From Planctomycetota bacterium (lineage in GTDB: Bacteria > Planctomycetota > UBA1135 > GCA-002686595), in assembly GCA_029212845.1 (NCBI GenBank), contig JARGPD010000009.1, positions 3,291-47,532 of the forward strand: a stretch of 44,242 bases of DNA, read 5' to 3'. The position numbers were made by a program, and so were the translations under genes. The first letter of the stretch is position 1, and every line of letters starts with the position of its first letter. Positions 43,040 to 44,242 of the stretch are shown here, piece after piece. The notes beneath the pieces were generated by a model that saw only the letters and a program-made list of their open reading frames with translations, had not been told where the DNA came from and ran no database searches.

Positions 43040-43447
43040 CTAGGCCTGGGCCTGGAGCTTGTGCAAGAGGCGCTGGAACCGCGGTTCCGAGCGTAGCGAG
43101 GACAGGTCCTCGTCCAGGGCCATGTGATCGGGGTCGTCGTAGCCGAGCTCGATCGAGCGTTCCAGGGTGTCGAGCGCCTCCAGCAGGCGCCCCGACAAGC
43201 ACAGGGAGCAGGCGTGGTTGTAGTGCACCAGGGGGTTGTCCGGCAGGGCCTTGGCCAGGCGCTCGTCCGCCTCGAGCCCTTCCGCGTGCCGGCCCAGCAG
43301 GGTCAAGAGGTGCGCGAGGTCACTCAGGGCCTCCAGGTTCTCGGGGTGGCGAGCGAGCTCGGCACCCAGGAACGCTGCCTGAAACTCGAGCCCGAGGCGC
43401 TCGAGCCGCGTCGCCAGGGGCTGGTTGATGGTGATCTCTTGGGCCAT
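43040..43447 (-). CDS. TPR-repeat protein
   Basis: 135 residues made of about three tetratricopeptide repeats (EALSDLAHLLTLLGRHAEGLEADERLAKALPDNP, PLVHYNHACSLCLSGRLLEALDTLERSIELGYDDP). It has no signal peptide and is probably a cytoplasmic protein-protein adaptor. TAGAAT at 43459-43454, a near-consensus -10, lies six bases before the ATG with no Shine-Dalgarno, so the transcript is probably leaderless. Confidence 0.87.
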   Translation of the reverse strand: MAQEITINQPLATRLERLGLEFQAAFLGAELARHPENLEALSDLAHLLTLLGRHAEGLEADERLAKALPDNPLVHYNHACSLCLSGRLLEALDTLERSIELGYDDPDHMALDEDLSSLRSEPRFQRLLHKLQAQA

Positions 43448-43601
43448 GGGTGCATTCTAGTACAGGATCGCCGACCTTTCGCGGGACCTGGCCCAGCGAA
43501 TCCACTTGGGACTGGTCCTGACCCCCGCTGTAGCAGCGGAGGGCCCTGGGGACTATAGATAGGTTCTCCGTTCGCCCGCACCGAAGCCGCCGCCTCCTTT
43601 C
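43448..43601. promoter_or_regulatory. Divergent promoter region, TPR gene and zinc-ribbon membrane protein
   Basis: A 154-base intergenic region. On the minus strand the TAGAAT element serves the TPR gene. On the plus strand TATAGAT at 43554-43560 is a good -10 about 42 bases before the ATG at 43602. I found no clear -35 for either. Confidence 0.4.
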
Positions 43602-44242
43602 ATGAAGATCCACTTCTGCGACCTCTGCAACGAATCCGTGCCCCAGAACGACCTCGATCAGGGGCGCGCTTTCATGCGCAAGGGTCGCGTGATCTGCGCC
43701 ACCTGCGACGACGTGATGGGCGGCGGAGGCAGCACACAGGTCGACCGTGAGTCGGGCACCAAGCTCGGGCTGGCGGACCGGACCTCGATCGCTCCGGAGT
43801 CGGCCGGGGCGCGGACCCTGCAGGCGGGCGAGGACGACACCCTGGTCCAGGAGCGACGGCCCGGCTCCCCGGCGCCCTACCGCAGCGAGGGCAGCGGCGC
43901 CTTGGTGGCGGGCTTCCTGGCCTCGGTCTCGCTGATCCTGGTGGCGGTCGTCGCTGTGATCCTCTTGGATCGCGTGCAGGCCATCGGCGAAGGCATCGAG
44001 ACGGACTTCACGGCCCTGCGCGAGGACATGGCTGGGATCGAGACGGGACTGGAGCAGCGCATCGCCGAGGTGCAAGCCACGGCGACCGCCGGGTCCCAGG
44101 GCCTGGACAAGCGCATGCAGGCCATGCGCGAAGCGCGCGAGGAAGCCGACCGCCAGACGGTGGCGCGCATCGATGCCGTGGCGGGTGGGGTCGAGGACCT
44201 GCGCGACCGCGTGACCTCCCTGACGACGACCGAGCGTGCGGT
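43602..44242 (+). CDS. Zinc-ribbon, single-TM, coiled-coil protein (partial, runs off the right edge)
   Basis: 213 residues are visible. The N-terminus MKIHFCDLCNESV and VICATCDD supply two CxxC pairs (Cys6/Cys9 and about Cys32/Cys35), a small zinc ribbon. A linker of about 65 residues follows, then one membrane helix (ALVAGFLASVSLILVAVVAVILL, about 106-128). A long helical, probably coiled-coil region follows (GLEQRIAEVQATATAG, EAREEADRQTVARID). The zinc ribbon would be cytoplasmic and the coiled coil on the other side. The function is not known to me. The C-terminus is missing, so further domains may follow. Confidence 0.8.
   Translation, partial: MKIHFCDLCNESVPQNDLDQGRAFMRKGRVICATCDDVMGGGGSTQVDRESGTKLGLADRTSIAPESAGARTLQAGEDDTLVQERRPGSPAPYRSEGSGALVAGFLASVSLILVAVVAVILLDRVQAIGEGIETDFTALREDMAGIETGLEQRIAEVQATATAGSQGLDKRMQAMREAREEADRQTVARIDAVAGGVEDLRDRVTSLTTTERA

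Overview
The window is about 70 % GC, is packed with genes on both strands, and contains no rRNA, tRNA, CRISPR or insertion sequence that I could find. A TonB-dependent receptor and a lipobox protein point to a cell with an outer membrane. The secreted HEAT/TPR proteins, the CAP/lectin protein and the zinc-ribbon/TM/coiled-coil protein would suit a high-GC environmental lineage. My guess is Planctomycetota-like, but no marker gene here proves it.

Region 1 (1-11734) is the most striking part. A minus-strand run of four overlapping genes reads, in transcription order: an Fe(II)/2-oxoglutarate oxygenase of the isonitrile-synthase type (ScoE/Rv0097-like), an FcoT/ScoD-like hotdog protein, a type I PKS (ACP-KS-AT-DH-ER-KR-ACP), and an NRPS (C-A..., cut by the window edge). 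An acyl-activating enzyme (ScoC/FadD10-like) diverges on the plus strand. The gene set matches the actinobacterial isonitrile-lipopeptide pathway (Sco/Inl; Rv0097-Rv0101 of Mycobacterium tuberculosis) with two changes. The stand-alone carrier protein is apparently replaced by an ACP fused to the front of the PKS, and a complete reducing PKS module sits between isonitrile formation and the NRPS. The product is therefore inferred to be a chain-extended isonitrile lipopeptide. A 20-bp near-gapless palindrome lies in the divergent promoter region.

Region 2 (11741-19995), minus strand, holds a SAM methyltransferase translationally coupled to a secreted trypsin-like protease with PPC-like domains. 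It also holds two tandem secreted paralogues of about 850-890 residues with no family I recognise.

Region 3 (20190-24182) is a small box (aerobic benzoyl-CoA) locus: boxC and boxB on the minus strand and the divergent regulator boxR. The reductase boxA and a benzoate-CoA ligase are not next to them.

Region 4 (24307-29351) is a plus-strand operon of a YfiR-family periplasmic protein, a hybrid histidine kinase with two receiver domains, and a TonB-dependent receptor.

Region 5 (29358-44242) is mostly housekeeping and envelope genes: radical SAM protein, HEAT/TPR protein, a small unknown gene with its own terminator-like hairpin, mnmG, TM2 protein, lectin-CAP protein, metallophosphoesterase, exopolysaccharide glycosyl-1-phosphate transferase, secreted aminopeptidase P, yraN, yajC, mnmA, a HEAT lipoprotein behind a sigma-28-like promoter, a TPR protein and a partial zinc-ribbon membrane protein. 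MnmG and MnmA both act on the tRNA wobble uridine. No gene-free stretch exceeds 300 bases.
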